NCBI RefSeq assembly: GCF_002312805.1
Contig: NZ_NMUA01000001.1
Span: forward strand, 310,001-374,000
Direction of reading: 5' to 3'
DNA: 64,000 bases
Source: Sphingobium sp. D43FB
Lineage (GTDB): Bacteria; Pseudomonadota; Alphaproteobacteria; Sphingomonadales; Sphingomonadaceae
Positions 1-11,288 of the stretch are shown piece after piece (positions within the stretch are counted from its first letter, which is position 1; each line of letters opens with the position of its first letter). The position numbers and the translations under genes are program-made. A model generated the notes under the pieces. That model saw nothing but the letters and a program-made list of their open reading frames with translations, had not been told where the DNA came from and ran no database searches.

Positions 1-1202
1 GCTTGAGCGTCGGCAATCTGGCGTCGGCGCGCAATGCGGGCGCGGTGTCGCATCCGCGCGCGGCGGCGTTGCAGGGTATCGAGAAGATGCGCGGCAATAT
101 CCGGCTGGGGCTGACACAGGGCCTATTCCTGCCGCAATGGCGGCCCGATGGGGCGTGGCTGGCGCAGTTGGGGACCGATGTCGGGGCAGCCGAGCCGCAT
201 ATCCGAGCGGCGGCGATGTCGGCCTCGTCCATGTGGGCGGCCAATGCGGCGACGGTGTCGCCCGCCAGCGACACAAGCGACGGGCGCACCCACCTGACCG
301 TCGCGAACCTGGTGACGATGGCGCATCGCAGCCATGAATGGCCGCAGACGCTGGCGCAGTTGCGCGTCGCCTTTTCCGACCAGAGCGTCTTTGCTGTGCA
401 TGGCCCGGTGCCGCCGCCCTTTGGCGACGAGGGCGCGGCCAATCATATGCGGTTGGCCGAACGGCATGACCAGCCGGGAGTCGAGATATTCGTCTATGGC
501 CAGTCGAGCGGCCCCTTCCCCGCGCGCCAGCATGTCGAGGCGAGCAAGGCCGTGGCGCGTCGGCATGGACTGGAGCCGGCGCGGACGCTGTTCGTGCAGC
601 AATCCGAGGAAGCGATTGCGGCGGGCGCTTTCCACAATGATGTGGTGGCGGTGGCCAATGAGCGGGTGTTGTTCACGCATGAACTGGCCTTTGCCGACAA
701 GGAAGGCTTCTATGCCGATCTGCGCGCTGCCCTGCCCTGCGTCGAGATTGTCGAGGTGCCTGCCAGCGCGGTGAGCCTGGCCGATGCGATCAAAAGCTAT
801 CTCTTTAATGCGCAGTTGGTGACGCTGCCGACGGGCGAGATGGCGCTTGTGCTGCCGACCGAGGCGCGGGAGACGCCTGCGGTGTGGCAATGGCTGGAGC
901 AGATGATCGCGGGCAATGGGCCGATCCGCCGACTCGTGCCGGTCGATGTGCGCCAGTCCATGGCCAATGGCGGTGGTCCCGCCTGTCTGCGGCTGCGCGT
1001 CGTGGCCGATCCGGCGACGATCGATCCGCGCTTCCTGGTGGATGAGGCGAAGCTGGATGCCATCGCGGCCATCGTCGCGGCCTATTGGCCCGAAGATATC
1101 GCGCCCGATGGCCTTGGCGACACGACGTTGATCGCGCGGATCGAACAATCATGGTTAACGCTTGTTGACCATTTGCAGCTTTCGGGCGATCTCATGCCGT
1201 GA
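1..1202 (+). CDS. astB: N-succinylarginine dihydrolase, 5'-truncated by window edge
   Basis: Second enzyme of the arginine succinyltransferase (AST) catabolic pathway. It hydrolyses N2-succinylarginine to succinylornithine, CO2 and ammonia in the cytoplasm. The reading frame is open to the left edge. The first visible residues, G-L-S-V-G-N, match a position about 20 residues into the roughly 445-residue family, so the true start lies outside the window and the TTG at position 3 is not the start. Family hallmarks are visible: a SMWVANAAT-like segment (SSMWAANAAT), GDEGAANHMRL, FVYGQ, GAFHNDVVAVAN with the active-site His, and MANGGGPACLRLRVV near the C-terminus with the active-site Cys. The other ast genes presumably lie to the left. 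Function is recognised from conserved motifs. Confidence 0.95.
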   Translation, partial: LSVGNLASARNAGAVSHPRAAALQGIEKMRGNIRLGLTQGLFLPQWRPDGAWLAQLGTDVGAAEPHIRAAAMSASSMWAANAATVSPASDTSDGRTHLTVANLVTMAHRSHEWPQTLAQLRVAFSDQSVFAVHGPVPPPFGDEGAANHMRLAERHDQPGVEIFVYGQSSGPFPARQHVEASKAVARRHGLEPARTLFVQQSEEAIAAGAFHNDVVAVANERVLFTHELAFADKEGFYADLRAALPCVEIVEVPASAVSLADAIKSYLFNAQLVTLPTGEMALVLPTEARETPAVWQWLEQMIAGNGPIRRLVPVDVRQSMANGGGPACLRLRVVADPATIDPRFLVDEAKLDAIAAIVAAYWPEDIAPDGLGDTTLIARIEQSWLTLVDHLQLSGDLMP

Positions 1203-1233
1203 TGGCGGGGGCCAAACGCCGGATGGAATCGAA

Positions 1234-1452
1234 ATGGAACGGATCAAGCGTCTTTTCATCGTCAAGACCAAGTTCGAGGCGTTTCTGATCATCTACGCGC
1301 TCGCCCTTGGCGCGACCGAGCGCGGCGTCGCCTATATGCAGCAATATCCCGGCACCGGCGGGCAGCTATTGGCGCTGGCCTGCACTGGCGCGGTCTTCAT
1401 GGGTGGCGGCATGATATTGGACACGCTCGAATATCGGCGCACCTACGGATAG
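1234..1452 (+). CDS. small conserved membrane protein, 72 aa
   Basis: A 72-residue protein of unknown function. The ATG at 1234 is preferred over an upstream frame-open start at 1162, because that one would overlap astB and add a non-membrane N-terminus. The N-terminus is basic (MERIKRLFIVKTKFEAF). It is followed by two hydrophobic stretches, about residues 16-30 and 44-60, consistent with a two-helix inner membrane protein. It begins 31 bases after the astB stop and ends 37 bases before cobQ on the same strand, so co-transcription with either is possible. I believe similar short proteins occur in sphingomonads, but I could not check this. Confidence 0.7.
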   Translation: MERIKRLFIVKTKFEAFLIIYALALGATERGVAYMQQYPGTGGQLLALACTGAVFMGGGMILDTLEYRRTYG

Positions 1453-1489
1453 CTCAAGGGCTTGCGCTGACGGCACCCGCCGGTCAGGG

Positions 1490-2947
1490 ATGATGGCCAT
1501 GGGTGCCATCATGTTGCAGGGAACCGGATCGGATGTCGGCAAGTCTGTGCTGGTCGCCGGGCTTTGCCGGGTACTGGTGCGGCGCGGCTATCGGGTGCGC
1601 CCGTTCAAGCCGCAAAATATGTCCAACAATGCCGCCGTGACCGCCGATGGCGGCGAGATTGGCCGGGCGCAGGCGTTGCAGGCGGTCGCCTGCGGGGGGC
1701 CGCTGCATACCGACATGAACCCGGTGCTGTTGAAGCCGCAGGCCGACCGGACATCGCAACTGATCGTCCATGGCCAGGTGCGCGGCACGCTTGGATCGGG
1801 CAATTTCCGCGCCGCGCGGGGCGAATTGCTCGGCGCGGTGCTGGAAAGCTATGCGCGGTTGCAGGGGCAATGCGACATCGTCGTGGTCGAGGGTGCGGGA
1901 TCGCCCGCCGAGATCAACCTGCGTGGGGGCGACATCGCCAATATGGGCTTTGCCCGCGCCGCCAATGTGCCGGTCGTCCTGGTCGGCGACATCGACCGGG
2001 GCGGCGTGATCGCGGCGGTGGTCGGCACGCGCACCGTGATCGACCCGGAGGATGCAGCGATGATCCAGGGTTTCCTGATCAACAAATTTCGCGGCGATCC
2101 GGCTTTGTTCATGGATGGCTATGCGCAGATCGAGGCGCTGTCGGGCTGGCGTGGACTGGGCGTGGTGCCGTGGCTGGATGCCGTAGCGCGACTGCCGAGC
2201 GAGGATGCGGTCGTGCTGGAGCGGCGGCAATTTTCGGTCGATGCGCCGCTGGTGGTCGCCTGTCCGGTGCTGCCGCGCATTTCCAATTTCGATGATGTCG
2301 ATCCGTTGAAGCTGGAGCCGGGGGTGGACCTGCGCATGGTCGGGCCGGGCCAGGTTATCCCCGCCGAGGCGGCGCTGGTCATCCTGCCAGGTTCCAAAGC
2401 GAGCGTCGCGGATATGCGGGCGATGGTGGCTCAGGGGTGGGACATCGACATTCGCGCGCATCATCGGCGCGGGGGCGCGGTGCTGGGGATATGCGGCGGA
2501 TACCAGATGCTGGGGCGGACGATTGCTGACCCGGACGGGCTGGAGGGACCGCGGGGGTCAGTCGCGGGGCTAGGGCTGCTGGATATCGAGACGGTGCTCG
2601 GCGGGACCAAGACGCTGGAAGCGGTGCGTGGCCGGGCGCTGGGGGCCGAATTTGGCGGCTATGAGATGCATATGGGGCGGACAGATGGGCCGGATCGTGC
2701 ACGGCCGTTCGCGATGCTGGGCGATCGGCCGGATGGGGCGATCAGCCGCGATGGGCGGGTGATGGGCAGCTATGTGCATGGGCTGCTCGCCAGCACGGAT
2801 TTGCGCGACGCCCTGCTGCAGCGGCTGGGCAGCGCGTCGGCGGGGCAGGATTATGACCAGTCGGTCGAGGATGCGCTGGACGAGGTCGCCGCGCTGCTCG
2901 AAACCCATGCCGATGTTGATGCCATGGTCGCGCTGGCGATGGGCTGA
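1490..2947 (+). CDS. cobQ: cobyric acid synthase (glutamine-hydrolysing)
   Basis: Amidates the b, d, e and g side chains of adenosylcobyrinic acid a,c-diamide late in cobalamin synthesis, using ATP and glutamine. The 485-residue length is normal for the family. The N-terminal dethiobiotin-synthetase-like P-loop domain has GTGSDVGKS at about residues 11-19 and FKPQNMSNNAA shortly after. The C-terminal triad-type glutamine amidotransferase domain shows the nucleophile Cys in GICGGYQML and the His in GSYVHGLL. Two ATG codons are adjacent at the start and a third lies two codons on; 1490 is taken. No other cob gene is adjacent and I saw no cobalamin riboswitch in the short 37-base leader, so the gene stands alone here. 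Confidence 0.95.
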   Translation: MMAMGAIMLQGTGSDVGKSVLVAGLCRVLVRRGYRVRPFKPQNMSNNAAVTADGGEIGRAQALQAVACGGPLHTDMNPVLLKPQADRTSQLIVHGQVRGTLGSGNFRAARGELLGAVLESYARLQGQCDIVVVEGAGSPAEINLRGGDIANMGFARAANVPVVLVGDIDRGGVIAAVVGTRTVIDPEDAAMIQGFLINKFRGDPALFMDGYAQIEALSGWRGLGVVPWLDAVARLPSEDAVVLERRQFSVDAPLVVACPVLPRISNFDDVDPLKLEPGVDLRMVGPGQVIPAEAALVILPGSKASVADMRAMVAQGWDIDIRAHHRRGGAVLGICGGYQMLGRTIADPDGLEGPRGSVAGLGLLDIETVLGGTKTLEAVRGRALGAEFGGYEMHMGRTDGPDRARPFAMLGDRPDGAISRDGRVMGSYVHGLLASTDLRDALLQRLGSASAGQDYDQSVEDALDEVAALLETHADVDAMVALAMG

Positions 2948-2966
2948 TCGTTATTTGATGGGAAAA

Positions 2967-3043
2967 TGGTGCACCCAGAGCGATTCGAACGCCCGACCCT
3001 CAGATTCGTAGTCTGATGCTCTATCCAGCTGAGCTATGGGTGC
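2967..3043 (-). tRNA. tRNA-Arg (anticodon ACG), copy 1
   Basis: On the minus strand the sequence folds as a full cloverleaf. The acceptor arm is GCACCCA/TGGGTGC with discriminator A and an encoded CCA. The D arm is GCTC..GAGC. The anticodon stem is TCAGA/TCTGA with loop CTACGAA, giving anticodon ACG. The T arm contains the TTCGAAT loop. The wobble A is expected to be deaminated to inosine by TadA so that it reads CGU, CGC and CGA. It is identical over all 77 bases to the second copy 56 bases away. Confidence 0.97.
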
Positions 3044-3099
3044 AGAAGAAAGACCGGCGGCGAGGCTGGAAGCCCGACCGATAAAGCCCTTCGGAAAAA

Positions 3100-3176
3100 T
3101 GGTGCACCCAGAGCGATTCGAACGCCCGACCCTCAGATTCGTAGTCTGATGCTCTATCCAGCTGAGCTATGGGTGC
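3100..3176 (-). tRNA. tRNA-Arg (anticodon ACG), copy 2
   Basis: Second, identical copy of tRNA-Arg(ACG) on the minus strand, including the encoded CCA end. It is the upstream member of the pair: transcription runs from about 3200 leftwards through this copy, a 56-base spacer (3044-3099), and then copy 1. The two are probably transcribed together and separated by processing. Identity over the full gene but not in the spacer fits a tandem duplication kept homogeneous by gene conversion. Confidence 0.97.
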
Positions 3177-3316
3177 ATTTGGAGAGGCGCAGATAGAAGC
3201 GCCCGGCCATTTGGGCAAGCCCCTTTTTTGCACTTTTATGGCCCGTTTCCGAACCGGAACGAGGAAAGGGCAACTTTTGCCGCGCTGCACCGTTCGGATG
3301 GGCAGGAGGACCCGCC

Positions 3317-3796
3317 ATGAGCTTTACCCTGAATGACATTGCCTTGCTGCTGATCGCTTTGGTCATCGGCCTGATATTCGGCCTGATGATGAGCGGGCGC
3401 GGCAAATATCGCCGGGCCTGGCGCGACGAGCAATTGCTGCACCGGCAATCGGTGAAGGAACGCGATGCGCGGATCGAGGCGGCGGAAACGCGCGTGCGCG
3501 AGCTGGAACGGCAGGCGGTGCCGGTGGGTGCCGGTGCGGCGGGCGTGGCTGCGGCCAGCGCCACGCATGAGCGCGATGACCTGAGCCGCATCAACGGGAT
3601 CAGCCAGGCGCAGGAAGTGTCGCTCAACGAGGCGGGCTATCAGCGCTTCGAGCAGATCGCGGCCTTGGGTGCCGAGCAGGAAGCGGCGCTGGAAGCGCGG
3701 CTGGGGTTGCGGCCCGGTACGATCGTTCAGGAGGATTGGCGCGGTCAGGCGCGCACGCTGGAGACCAAGCCCGCCAAGCGTGGCCTGTTCGGCTAA
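3317..3796 (+). CDS. membrane-anchored protein with C-terminal helix-hairpin-helix-like domain
   Basis: A 159-residue protein. An N-terminal transmembrane helix (about residues 7-27) is followed by a charged, predicted coiled-coil segment (about 30-68, rich in R, E and Q). An Ala/Gly linker follows, then a C-terminal domain with DLSRINGISQAQEVSLNEAGYQ. That resembles the helix-hairpin-helix fold seen in 'predicted flap endonuclease-1-like 5' DNA nuclease' proteins and in C-terminal extensions of some NADH-quinone oxidoreductase subunits. A strong AGGAGG ribosome site lies 8 bases before the ATG. It is a single gene ending at a strong bidirectional terminator. Nuclease activity is not implied; only the fold is suggested. 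Confidence 0.75.
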   Translation: MSFTLNDIALLLIALVIGLIFGLMMSGRGKYRRAWRDEQLLHRQSVKERDARIEAAETRVRELERQAVPVGAGAAGVAAASATHERDDLSRINGISQAQEVSLNEAGYQRFEQIAALGAEQEAALEARLGLRPGTIVQEDWRGQARTLETKPAKRGLFG

Positions 3797-3820
3797 GCCC
3801 AGGCTTCGACGTCAAAGAGA

Positions 3821-3848
3821 AAGGGCGGGGATTGCTCCCCGCCCTTTT
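3821..3848. terminator. bidirectional Rho-independent terminator between 3317-3796 and ppdK
   Basis: Perfect 11-bp stem AAGGGCGGGGA / TCCCCGCCCTT with a 4-base loop. It is followed by a T-rich run on the plus strand, with TTTCTCTTT on the other side for the minus strand. It lies between two convergent genes and can serve both. Confidence 0.9.
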
Positions 3849-3849
3849 C

Positions 3850-6528
<2,679 letters not shown>

Positions 6529-6690
6529 GATGGCCTCTTGTGTCTCAGTCATTCCCGGCTCTCCCTGCACTGATTGCCGATTATATTGCGTTGCAACAAT
6601 CCAGCAGCAATAGCGGGATGATGCGCGATCGAATAGGATTATTACGCTTTAACTTCGCACTTTTCCCGCTGATTTTGTCATTTCGTTGCG

Positions 6691-9228
6691 TTAGCCCGTA
6701 ATTTTCGAAAAGTCGGCTACGCTATGAACGGCGTCACGCACCCGCGCCAGCAGCGCAAGGCGGGCCGCGCGCTTGGCGGGATCAGCGTCATTGACCGTCA
6801 CGCTTTCAAAGAAGGCGTCGATGGGCGCGCGGAGCGTGGCGAGGGCGGCCATCGCGCCCTCGAAATCCTCCGCCGCCACCGCCTGCGCCGTGCGCGGTTC
6901 CGCCACGTCGAGCGCGGCGATGAGCGCAGCTTCGGCTATTTCGGGCGTGTAGGACAGCGGGAAAATGCTGTGTTCCTTGAGATTGCCCTCCCCCTCAAGG
7001 GGGAGGGTTGGGTGGGGGTGTGCCACATCGAGAGCCGGACGCTCGCCTGCGGCTCGCTCCCCCTCTCCCCGGCCCTCTCCCCGCTGGGGAGAGGGAGTCT
7101 GTGGCGCGTCCTTCTTGAGGATGTTCGCGGCGCGCTTGTAGCCTGCGAGCAGGTTTGCGCCATCGTCGGTCGCGACGAAGGATTGCAGCGCATGGACGCG
7201 GGCGAGCAGGCGGACGAGATCATCTTCGCCACCCAGCGCGAACACTGCGTCGATCAGGTCGTGACGGACACCGGCTTCGCGTTGTTGGACCTTGAGGCGG
7301 TCGGCGAAGAAGTCGAGGACAACCTTTTCGGCAACGGCATCCGCACGCAGACGTATCAACGACGGTGTAATAGTCGAATCCCAAGCATTTTCCGTTTGCT
7401 TAGCTTGTATTACTACTAGCCATTGTGGCGCGTTTAGGAATTTCTCTGGCCAGTCAAAATCTGACTTACGGTAGAAGGATACGACTCTCCAAAGCCCTTC
7501 CGATTGCACCACGTTTTCGTTATCAGAAAAAGGCAATCCAAAGGCACCTCGCGCCAAGAACGCATTTCGCTCTTCTTGTTGCGAGTAAACATCAGCGACA
7601 ATTGAAAGATATTTCGTCCAAAGCAGGCTGAGAGAAAACCGCAGACCGTTGGTCAAGGTAATCCTATTAATACCCAAAACAGCGCGCCGTAATGCGAAAG
7701 GATCGCGCGAACCCGTGGGAAATTCTTCGATGCCAAAGAAGCCAAAGAAGGTATCCAGCTTATCCGCCAAACTCACTGCCACGGTGACTGGCGCGGTGGG
7801 GACGTCATCGCCCTGCCCGACCGGTTTGTAGTGGTCGCGGATGGCGTCGGCTACGGCGTCGGGCAGGCCTTCGGCGCGGGCGTAGTAGCCGCCCATGACG
7901 CCTTGCAATTCGGGGAACTCGCCGACCATTTCGGTGACGAGGTCGGCTTTGCAGAGGCGGGCGGCTTGTTCGGCGAGGGTGGCCAATTGCTCCCTCTCCC
8001 CTGCGGGGAGAGGGCTGGGGAGAGGGGGTTCTACGCCAGTGTCGCGCGCACCATTAGCGTCGAGCACCCTCTCCCTGCCCTCTCCCTCAAGGGAGAGGGT
8101 TCCAGAAGTCACGATGCCCTCTTCCACCAGCCAGCGGGCCAGTTTCGCGACGCGTTCGACCTTGTCGGCTACCGTCCCCAGTTTCTCGTGGAAGGTGATG
8201 CGTTCGAGTTTCTTGGCGTGGTCTTCCAGCCGCGTCTTGCGGTCCTGTTCCCAGAAGAAGCGCGCATCGCTCAAGCGCGCGGCCAGCACCTTGCGGTTGC
8301 CTGCGATGATCGCCGCGCCGCCATCCTTGGCGTCGATATTGGCGGTGCAGATGAAGGCGGGGGCGAGTTTGCCCGCGCCGTCGCGCAGCACAAAATATTT
8401 CTGGTTAATGCGCAGGGTTAGCTGGATGACTTCAGGCGGCACCTCAAGAAAGACGGGGTCGAAATCGCCGAGCAGCGGCACCGGCCATTCGGTCAGGCCC
8501 GCATTTTCCGCGACGAGTCCCTTGTCCTCGATGACGGTGTAGCCATGGGCGGCGGCGGCTTGCGCGGCCTTGTCCGCGATGATCGCCTGGCGTTCCTGAT
8601 GGCTGACGATGACATGGCAGGCGCGCAGCTTTTGCGCATAGTCGCCCGCCCCGCCGATGGTGATTTCGGCCGGGTGGTGGAAGCGATGGCCAAGCGTCGC
8701 ATAGCCGCTGCGGATGCCATCGATCTCGCAGTCGATCAGTTGCTCGCCCAGGATCGCGACGATGCCCTGCAACGGGCGGACCCAGCGCAGGCTTTCGGTC
8801 GTCTGCGACGCGGTGCCCCAGCGCATGGATTTGGGCCAGGGGAAGGCGCGGATGATGGCGGGGATGGCTTGCGCCAGCACGTCTGCGGTGGCGCGGCCGG
8901 GCTTGTTGACCACGGCGAACCAGATGCCGCCCCGGTCTTCGAGCTGATCCTGGGTCAGGCCGGTCTTGCGCAGGAAGCCTTCGAGCGCTTGCGGCGGCGC
9001 GCTGGTGCGCGGGCCTTTATGCTCTTCGCTGACGGCGGCGGTTTCGAGCGGCAGCTCGCGGGCGATGAGCGCCAGGCGGCGGGGCGTGACGAAGCTGTCG
9101 ATCGCGCCCGGCGTCAGGCCGGATTTCGCCAGTTCCTCGGTAAAGAGGCGGGCGAGATCGTCGCTGGCCTTGAGCTGCATGCGCGCGGGGATTTCTTCGC
9201 AGCGCAGTTCGAGGAGGAAGTCGGTCAT
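6691..9228 (-). CDS. glyS: glycyl-tRNA synthetase beta subunit with three extra segments
   Basis: Beta subunit of the alpha2beta2 glycyl-tRNA synthetase, carrying tRNA recognition and HD-like domains; it works with GlyQ just upstream. The frame opens with LLELRCEEIPARMQ and keeps typical blocks such as KADLVTEMVGEFPELQG, DPFALRRAVLGI, DFFADRLKVQ and GYKRAANILKKD. At 845 residues it is about 150 longer than the roughly 690-residue family norm. The excess sits in three places: about residues 376-413 (palindromic repeat, Pro/Gly/Glu-rich), about 530-633 (an AT-richer, aromatic-rich stretch) and about 711-748 (second palindromic repeat). All three stay in frame without stops and lie between conserved blocks, so the enzyme is probably functional. 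GlyS is normally essential. Confidence 0.95.
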   Translation of the reverse strand: MTDFLLELRCEEIPARMQLKASDDLARLFTEELAKSGLTPGAIDSFVTPRRLALIARELPLETAAVSEEHKGPRTSAPPQALEGFLRKTGLTQDQLEDRGGIWFAVVNKPGRATADVLAQAIPAIIRAFPWPKSMRWGTASQTTESLRWVRPLQGIVAILGEQLIDCEIDGIRSGYATLGHRFHHPAEITIGGAGDYAQKLRACHVIVSHQERQAIIADKAAQAAAAHGYTVIEDKGLVAENAGLTEWPVPLLGDFDPVFLEVPPEVIQLTLRINQKYFVLRDGAGKLAPAFICTANIDAKDGGAAIIAGNRKVLAARLSDARFFWEQDRKTRLEDHAKKLERITFHEKLGTVADKVERVAKLARWLVEEGIVTSGTLSLEGEGRERVLDANGARDTGVEPPLPSPLPAGEREQLATLAEQAARLCKADLVTEMVGEFPELQGVMGGYYARAEGLPDAVADAIRDHYKPVGQGDDVPTAPVTVAVSLADKLDTFFGFFGIEEFPTGSRDPFALRRAVLGINRITLTNGLRFSLSLLWTKYLSIVADVYSQQEERNAFLARGAFGLPFSDNENVVQSEGLWRVVSFYRKSDFDWPEKFLNAPQWLVVIQAKQTENAWDSTITPSLIRLRADAVAEKVVLDFFADRLKVQQREAGVRHDLIDAVFALGGEDDLVRLLARVHALQSFVATDDGANLLAGYKRAANILKKDAPQTPSPQRGEGRGEGERAAGERPALDVAHPHPTLPLEGEGNLKEHSIFPLSYTPEIAEAALIAALDVAEPRTAQAVAAEDFEGAMAALATLRAPIDAFFESVTVNDADPAKRAARLALLARVRDAVHSVADFSKITG
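6985..7097. repeat. palindromic repeat element inside glyS (family A, copy 1)
   Basis: About 113 bases with a hairpin at each end: a 22-base perfect palindrome CCCTCCCCCTCAAGGGGGAG.. at 6986-7007, and CCTCTCCCC/GGGGAGAGG at about 7074-7094. The core differs from copy 2. Read in the glyS frame it encodes a Pro/Gly/Glu-rich segment with PSPQRGEG and TLPLEGEG. Boundaries are approximate. Confidence 0.85.
7990..8101. repeat. palindromic repeat element inside glyS (family A, copy 2)
   Basis: About 112 bases with terminal hairpins CCCTCTCCCC-TGC-GGGGAGAGGG (7992-8014) and CCCTCTCCCTCAAGGGAGAGGG (near 8079-8100). It lies in the opposite orientation to copy 1, since the CTCAAG-centred palindrome is at the other end. 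In the glyS frame it encodes SLEGEGRER ... PLPSPLPAGERE, which replaces a short loop before the KADLVTEMVGE block. Confidence 0.85.
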
Positions 9229-9238
9229 ATTTCATTCT

Positions 9239-9318
9239 TCCGTTCGTCTCGAGCGAAGTCGAGAGACGTGGAGGACAGGTCGCGCGAGCGTGTCTCGACT
9301 TCGCTCGACACGAACGGA
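9239..9318. repeat. intergenic hairpin repeat (family B, copy 1), glyQ-glyS spacer
   Basis: An 80-base element bounded by TCCGTTCG and CGAACGGA, with internal TCTCGAGCGAAGTCGAGAGA and TCTCGACTTCGCTCGA blocks. It fills most of the 112-base gap between glyQ and glyS, so it would form a strong hairpin within their shared transcript. Related to the longer copies at 12182 and 13070. Confidence 0.8.
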
Positions 9319-9340
9319 TGTAGGGTGCAGCTCACAAGGC

Positions 9341-10240
9341 TCACACCACCCACCCCGGAAATTTCGCGCTCCAAGCATCGCTATTGCTCGCGATCCATGC
9401 TTCGCAGCTGCCCTTCGCCATGTCGCGGACCTGGCCCATATAGCTGGCGCGTTCCTGGACGGAGATCACGCCGCGCGCTTGCAGCAGGTTGAAGACGTGG
9501 CTGGCCTTGATCGCCTGGTCATAGGCGGCGAGCGGCACGCCATTGTCGATGCAGCTGCGCCATTCGGACTGGCAATCCTTGAACCAGCGGAACAGCTTTT
9601 CGGTGTCGGCGACCTCGAAATTCCATTTCGACATCTGCTGTTCATTGGCCAGGAACACGTCGCCATAGGTGACACCGGCATCATTGAATTTCAGGTCATA
9701 GACGCTGTCGACGCCCTGAATATACATGGCCAGCCGTTCGAGGCCGTAGGTGAGTTCGCCCGCGACCGGCTTGCAGTCATAGCCGCCCATCTGCTGGAAA
9801 TAGGTGAATTGCGTGACTTCCATGCCGTCGCACCACACTTCCCAGCCAAGGCCCCAGGCACCCAGCGTCGGGCTTTCCCAGTCATCCTCGACAAAGCGGA
9901 TGTCATGGACCAGGGGATCGATGCCGATTTCCACGAGGCTGCCGAGATACAGCTCCTGCAGATTGGCCGGGCTGGGCTTCATGATCACCTGATATTGGTA
10001 ATAATGCTGCAGCCGGTTGGGGTTTTCGCCATAGCGGCCGTCCGTGGGTCGGCGGCTGGGCTGGACATAGGCGGCGTTCCACGGCTGCGGCCCAAGTGCG
10101 CGCAGCGTGGTGGCGGGGTGGAAGGTACCCGCGCCGACTTCCATGTCATAGGGCTGGAGGATGACGCAGCCCTGTTTCCCCCAATAGGCATGGAGGGTCA
10201 GGATGAGGTCCTGGAAGGAAAGCGCTTTGCCTTCGGCCAC
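9341..10240 (-). CDS. glyQ: glycyl-tRNA synthetase alpha subunit
   Basis: Catalytic class II subunit forming glycyl-adenylate; partner of GlyS. Conserved segments are [26 protein letters not shown] near the N-terminus, [28 protein letters not shown] (motif 2 region), [26 protein letters not shown], and [14 protein letters not shown]. The GTG at 10240 (V-A-E-G-K-A) is chosen. It has an AAGGA site a few bases upstream and gives 299 residues, against about 300 in the family. The upstream ATG at 10366 would add a 42-residue basic leader with no family match. The gene is followed by glyS after a repeat-filled gap. Confidence 0.96.
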   Translation of the reverse strand: MAEGKALSFQDLILTLHAYWGKQGCVILQPYDMEVGAGTFHPATTLRALGPQPWNAAYVQPSRRPTDGRYGENPNRLQHYYQYQVIMKPSPANLQELYLGSLVEIGIDPLVHDIRFVEDDWESPTLGAWGLGWEVWCDGMEVTQFTYFQQMGGYDCKPVAGELTYGLERLAMYIQGVDSVYDLKFNDAGVTYGDVFLANEQQMSKWNFEVADTEKLFRWFKDCQSEWRSCIDNGVPLAAYDQAIKASHVFNLLQARGVISVQERASYMGQVRDMAKGSCEAWIASNSDAWSAKFPGWVV

Positions 10241-10376
10241 GAATAGTCCTTCGCGAAATGGTCGGTTTTGCTGGCTCGCGCCTTGGCGCATGGGGCCGAT
10301 AGGGTCAAGGGCAGGACGGAGCGAAACAGGGTTAAGTGGCTTGCCCTTGCGCCATCCGCCCCGCATGGTCGGGGCT

Positions 10377-11282
10377 ATGAAGATGCTTGCTTATCTGGCC
10401 CATGGCCTTGCCGCCGCGCTGTTGCTGACCAGTGGCCCGGTCGCCGCCCGCCCTGCCCCGCCCGCGACCAATGTCGCGACGCCCGCGCTGTGGCGGGTGA
10501 AGGATGCGGACACGACTCTTTATCTGTTCGGCACGGTGCATGTGATGAAGCCGGACGTGGACTGGTTTCGCGGCGGGGTGAAGGCCGCGTTCGACGGGTC
10601 GGACGAGTTGGTGCTGGAAATTATCGAGCCGGACGATCCCAATGTGATGGGTGGCGTGATGATGGCCAAGGCGCTGGCCAACGATGGCGTGGCGCTGTCC
10701 GACCGGCTGACGCCGGAGGCGCGGGACAAATATCGCGCGGCGATGGCGGCGAATGGCCTGCCCGTTCCGGCCTTTGACCGGATGAACCCGTGGATGGCGG
10801 GCATGGCGCTGGCCGTCGCGCCGCTGGCGAAGATGGGCTATCAAGCGGACCTTGGAGCGGAGAAGATTCTGCGCGGTGCGGCGGTGAATGCGGGCAAGCG
10901 GGTCGAGGCGCTGGAGACGGTCGAGCAGCAGATCGATTTCTTCGCGACGCTGCCGATGGAACAGCAGGTCGCTTTCCTAAACGCGACCGTCGACGGCTTG
11001 CCGGAGATGGAAACGGAGTTTGCCGCCCTACTGCGCCACTGGCAGGCGGGCGACCCGGACAAGCTAGGCAAGTCGATGAACGAGTCGCTGGAGGCGACGC
11101 CTGAACTCGCGCAGGTGCTGTTGATCGGGCGCAACGCGAGCTGGGCGCAATGGATCAAGGCGCGGATGGCGACGCCGGGGACGATATTCGTCGCGGTGGG
11201 CGCGGGGCATCTGGCGGGTAAGGGCAGCGTGCAGGATCAGTTGAAGACGCTGGGCATCACCGCCCGGCGGATCAAGGAGTAA
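10377..11282 (+). CDS. TraB/GumN family protein, exported
   Basis: A 301-residue protein starting at ATG 10377. It has an N-terminal signal peptide (hydrophobic core AAALLLTSG, likely cleavage after VAA-RP), so it is probably periplasmic. It shows the TraB/PrgY/GumN signature: [10 protein letters not shown] near residue 45 and a C-terminal [12 protein letters not shown] block, with conserved Glu and His residues. The family has been linked to a Tiki-like metalloprotease fold, but the substrate in bacteria is unknown. A paralogue follows 6 bases downstream, so the two form an operon. The N-terminus of the longer open frame (from 10203) overlaps glyQ antisense and is not used. Confidence 0.88.
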   Translation: MKMLAYLAHGLAAALLLTSGPVAARPAPPATNVATPALWRVKDADTTLYLFGTVHVMKPDVDWFRGGVKAAFDGSDELVLEIIEPDDPNVMGGVMMAKALANDGVALSDRLTPEARDKYRAAMAANGLPVPAFDRMNPWMAGMALAVAPLAKMGYQADLGAEKILRGAAVNAGKRVEALETVEQQIDFFATLPMEQQVAFLNATVDGLPEMETEFAALLRHWQAGDPDKLGKSMNESLEATPELAQVLLIGRNASWAQWIKARMATPGTIFVAVGAGHLAGKGSVQDQLKTLGITARRIKE

Positions 11283-11288
11283 GCGACG

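Noticed and set aside
1453-1489. Cobalamin riboswitch upstream of cobQ
   Set aside because: The gap is only 37 bases, far too short, and no B12-box-like sequence is seen.
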